Shown: positions 17,103-19,785 of the stretch, in pieces | Layout: every line of letters starts with the position of its first letter | Numbering within the stretch: the stretch's first letter is position 1 | Assembly: GCA_002398365.1 (NCBI GenBank) | Contig: DGYK01000063.1 | Coordinates: 1-19,785, forward strand | Source: Flammeovirgaceae bacterium UBA5008 | GTDB taxonomy: Bacteria > Bacteroidota > Bacteroidia > Cytophagales > Cyclobacteriaceae | DNA length: 19,785 nt | Direction: 5' to 3' | Made by a program: the position numbers and the translations under genes | Notes under the pieces: generated by a model | What the model was told of the DNA's origin: nothing | Seen by the model: only the letters and a program-made list of their open reading frames with translations | The model's database searches: none

Positions 17103-17953
17103 CTGAAGAACGATTAATTGATTTGCAAAAACTAGCGCTCGCTGTTCGCGAAAATATCGTGCGCTTGTCGACTGATGGTGGTTGCTTCACGGGAGCATCA
17201 CTATCGTGTGCTGATTTGCTGGTCTATCTTTATTCACATTATCTAAATGTCAACCCATCTAATTTAACCGATCCAAATCGCGATTATTTGTTTCTATCCA
17301 AAGGGCATGATGTGCCTGCACTCTACAGTTTGTTTGCCGAGATTGGATTTATCGAGCCATCTCGGTTAGCGAATCATTTGCAAGCAAAGGATCATATCTA
17401 CTGGCATCCGAACACACACATTCCCGGAGTTGAATTTCATTCCGGCTCGCTCGGTCACTTACCGGCTGTAGCCATGGGTGTGGCAATGGATTGCCGAATC
17501 AAAAAGCAATCCAATAAAATCGTGGTGATTACTGGAGATGGTGAACTAAACGAAGGTTCGGTTTGGGAAAGCGCGCTTGTAGCTGCTGCTTACAAATTAG
17601 ATAATCTGATCTGGATTGTAGACCGAAATTATTTTCAGGCTAACGTGGCTACCGAAGAATTGATTCCGCTCGATCCCATTCATAAAAAATTTGAAGCTTT
17701 TGGATGGAATGCGATTGATGTGGATGGTCATGATTTTAATGCGATGCACGAAACGTTCACTTCCATAGCAACCAATGGCAAGCCTAGTGTCATCATCGCT
17801 CACACCGTTCGTGGAAAAGGATTGCCTAGCATTGAAAAAAGGGCTGATCGCTGGTTCTGCAATTTTACACGTGATGAAGTTTCCGCGCTACTCACTGAAT
17901 TGCACGAAAACAAATTGGCTGAATTGAATTCTGAAACATTAGTGGTACGATAA
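17099..17953 (+). CDS. Transketolase, N-terminal (TPP-binding) subunit
   Basis: This 284-aa protein is the pyrophosphate-binding half of a two-subunit transketolase. The TPP/Mg motif GDGELNEG (about 145-152) and the DRN that follows are intact, as are LSKGHD (60s) and HPNTHIPGVEFHSGSLGH (about 100-118). Two usual active-site stretches are altered. The region normally reading GGHxGxSLS is GGCFTGASLS, lacking the histidine, and GSLGQGLSxAxG is GSLGHLPAVAMG. This suggests donor or acceptor specificity different from central metabolism. It overlaps the previous gene by ATGA and the next by TAATG, so the pair is translated together. Placement in a sugar operon suggests transfer of a two-carbon unit onto a sugar. 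Confidence 0.85.
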   Translation: MTEERLIDLQKLALAVRENIVRLSTDGGCFTGASLSCADLLVYLYSHYLNVNPSNLTDPNRDYLFLSKGHDVPALYSLFAEIGFIEPSRLANHLQAKDHIYWHPNTHIPGVEFHSGSLGHLPAVAMGVAMDCRIKKQSNKIVVITGDGELNEGSVWESALVAAAYKLDNLIWIVDRNYFQANVATEELIPLDPIHKKFEAFGWNAIDVDGHDFNAMHETFTSIATNGKPSVIIAHTVRGKGLPSIEKRADRWFCNFTRDEVSALLTELHENKLAELNSETLVVR

Positions 17954-18882
17954 TGAATTACGAAGAACTGATTTCCAAAATAGCATTAGCCGATGAACGC
18001 TTTATCATCATGACGGCTGAAAACCGCGCGCTCATTCGCAACATTCCAAAAATTCCTGCATTGGCGGATCGCTTCATTGATACTGGCATTACCGAACAAA
18101 CAATGATCGGAATGGCAGCCGGATTAGCTCTACGTGGTCGAGTGCCTGTGGTTCATGCGTTGGCGGCATTCCTTACTATGCGTGCATATGAATTTATTCG
18201 CACCGATGTGGGTATTGCTCACCTTCCGGTAAAACTAACTGGTTTCATTCCCGGATTTCTTTCTGATGGAAACGGACCCACACATCAAGCTATCGAAGAC
18301 GTGTCCATCATGCGAGGCATTCCAGGCATGCAAGTCTTCGCTCCGGCCGATGAAGAAGATATGATCTTGTTGTTACCTGAAATTTGGGACTCGTCATCTC
18401 CTGCTTACACAAGAGCCAATCTTATTAAACCTCTGATAACGCACGACAAAAATTTCCGAATTGGCAAAGCCGAAGTGATTGCAGAAGGATCGACCATTAC
18501 CTTCCTCACGTATGGCATGCTGTTTAATAATGTGTTTTACGCCAAACAAGTTTTAGAGGCACAAGGTCTTTCTGTAGGACTCGTGAATATGCGCAGCTTG
18601 AAACCGGTGGACGAAGAAGTAATCGTTCGTGTAGCTAAACAAAGTGAATTGGTAGTGGTGGTAGAAGATCACTTCACTACCGGAGGGTTGTATTCCATCG
18701 TAGCTGAAGTGCTGTTAAAAAATCAGTTGACTGCCAACGTTCAACCACTTTCACTCAACGAACAATGGTTCCGTCCGGCCAGACTTTCAGAAGTATTGGA
18801 ATATGAAGGTTTCACACCAGAGAAAATCGCTGCACGTACGCTGGGAATCTTAGAATCAACGGCACCAAAAATTCAATTATGA
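17953..18882 (+). CDS. Transketolase, C-terminal subunit
   Basis: The 309-aa protein carries the pyrimidine-binding and C-terminal domains. RFIDTGITEQTMIGMAAGLA (about 40-59) has the catalytic Glu that activates TPP, and DGNGPTHQAIEDVSIMR (about 106-122) has the conserved His. The C-terminal domain starts with the EGSTITFLTYG strand and ends near residue 300. The ATG shares its first base with the stop of the N-terminal subunit, and its TGA overlaps the aminotransferase ATG. Equal stoichiometry with the upstream subunit is expected. Resemblance to the C-terminal half of 1-deoxy-xylulose synthase-like proteins exists, but the genomic pairing favours transketolase. Confidence 0.88.
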   Translation: MNYEELISKIALADERFIIMTAENRALIRNIPKIPALADRFIDTGITEQTMIGMAAGLALRGRVPVVHALAAFLTMRAYEFIRTDVGIAHLPVKLTGFIPGFLSDGNGPTHQAIEDVSIMRGIPGMQVFAPADEEDMILLLPEIWDSSSPAYTRANLIKPLITHDKNFRIGKAEVIAEGSTITFLTYGMLFNNVFYAKQVLEAQGLSVGLVNMRSLKPVDEEVIVRVAKQSELVVVVEDHFTTGGLYSIVAEVLLKNQLTANVQPLSLNEQWFRPARLSEVLEYEGFTPEKIAARTLGILESTAPKIQL

Positions 18883-19785
18883 TCAACCATCAATATCCGG
18901 ACATCACCATCAGCAATGCTTGGTATAAGCGTGCTCAACAAGTCATGTTTCCAGTTACACAAACCATGGCTAAAGGTCCATCACAATATGTGAATGGGGT
19001 GGCACCGAAATATGTAGCGAGAGGTAAAAATGGCCATGTGTGGGATGTGGACGGAAATGAATACATCGATTACACGATGGCCGTTGGTCCTGTTTCATTG
19101 GGCTATGCTTACGATCGAATAGACGAAGCCATCAAAACTCAATTGCAGAGTGGCATTACGTTTTCACTGATGCATCCATTGGAAGTAGAGTTGAGCGAAT
19201 TGATTCATCAAATCATTCCCAATGCAGAAGGTGTGCGTATTGCCAAAACAGGAGCTGAAGTTTGCAGCGCGGCTGTTCGTGTTTCACGTGCTTACACGGG
19301 AAGAAAAAAAGTTTTGTGTTGTGGATATCACGGCTGGCATGACTGGTACATTGCCACCACGAGTCGGGCGGAAGGAATTCCAGAAGAGATCAAGAGTTTA
19401 ACAGGAACCTTCGATTACAACAACATCGAATCGCTTCGCGCGCAACTGACCGATGAGGTAGCCTGTGTGATTCTGGAGCCATTTATCTTCGAACATCCAA
19501 AAGAAAATTTCCTGGAACAAGTGCAAGCGCTTTGTCAGGCAAATGGCACATTGTTAATCTTTGATGAAATGTGGACGGGATTCCGCGTAGCGCTTGGTGG
19601 TGCACAAGAATATTTTGGCATCACACCTGATCTGGCTGTTTACTCCAAAGCTTTTGCGAATGGCATGCCCATCGCATTGCTTACCGGCAGAAAGGATATC
19701 ATGCAGTTATTCGAAAAGGATGTTTTCTTCTACTCTACTTTTGGTGGTGAAGCTCTTTCGCTCGCTGCGGCCATTGCAACCATTC
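18879..19785 (+). CDS. Glutamate-1-semialdehyde aminomutase-like aminotransferase (runs off the right edge)
   Basis: About 302 residues are visible. The protein is a class III PLP-dependent aminotransferase: VWDVDGNEYIDYTMAVGPVS (N-terminal strand pair), AKTGAEVCSAAVRVSRAYTG (phosphate-binding loop), CCGYHGWHDWY, LLIFDEMWTGFR (Asp that contacts the PLP ring nitrogen) and YSKAFANGMPIALL, whose Lys should form the Schiff base. Members of this group in surface-polysaccharide clusters are commonly labelled glutamate-1-semialdehyde aminomutase but probably transaminate sugar intermediates. The start overlaps the transketolase stop (ATGA). Fusion to other domains cannot be judged because the C-terminus is outside the window. 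Confidence 0.85.
   Translation, partial: MINHQYPDITISNAWYKRAQQVMFPVTQTMAKGPSQYVNGVAPKYVARGKNGHVWDVDGNEYIDYTMAVGPVSLGYAYDRIDEAIKTQLQSGITFSLMHPLEVELSELIHQIIPNAEGVRIAKTGAEVCSAAVRVSRAYTGRKKVLCCGYHGWHDWYIATTSRAEGIPEEIKSLTGTFDYNNIESLRAQLTDEVACVILEPFIFEHPKENFLEQVQALCQANGTLLIFDEMWTGFRVALGGAQEYFGITPDLAVYSKAFANGMPIALLTGRKDIMQLFEKDVFFYSTFGGEALSLAAAIATI

Overview
The window looks like chromosomal accessory DNA from a member of the Bacteroidota, probably a Cytophagales- or Chitinophagales-like bacterium. This rests on two N-terminal RHS families typical of that phylum, secreted Ig/PKD-like and fibronectin type III repeat proteins, a good TAnnTTTG-type -7 promoter box, and moderate-to-low G+C. The species cannot be fixed from the sequence alone.

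Layout. (1) 1-1921, minus strand: the first ~640 residues of a secreted RHS-type protein that runs off the left edge, with a recognisable promoter upstream. (2) 1922-2939: about 1 kb with no convincing gene, holding short perfect palindromes and a diverged two-block direct repeat. (3) 2940-4823, minus strand: a complete group II intron with its reverse transcriptase/maturase. Both ends, domain V, domain VI and a 6-bp EBS1-IBS1 match can be read directly. (4) 4849-5049, plus strand: the C-terminal remnant of an XRE-like regulator, followed by a strong bidirectional terminator. (5) 5086-14557, minus strand: a polymorphic-toxin locus. It holds an 834-aa secreted protein with PKD-like repeats and the start of an RHS shell, then a 2106-aa secreted protein with ten Fn3 domains, the rest of the RHS shell and a variable C-terminal tip, then a 188-aa acidic putative immunity protein whose start overlaps the toxin stop (ATGA). 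(6) 14558-15239: about 680 nt without a gene, holding a 16-bp palindrome and a weak promoter candidate. (7) 15240-19785, plus strand: a tightly packed, translationally coupled operon for a surface sugar. It encodes a GT-B/epimerase-like protein, an SpsF-like cytidylyltransferase, a two-subunit transketolase and a glutamate-1-semialdehyde-aminomutase-like aminotransferase that runs off the right edge.

How the genes work together. The RHS locus reads as a contact- or surface-delivered toxin with its cognate immunity gene. Its unusual feature is that what is normally one continuous RHS polypeptide is split into two separately secreted chains, the second carrying a new signal peptide and ten Fn3 domains exactly at the break. 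The right-hand operon probably makes and activates an unusual sugar: two-carbon transfer by the transketolase pair, amination by the PLP enzyme, nucleotide activation by the cytidylyltransferase. The left part is a hotspot of mobile-element insertion and gene decay.
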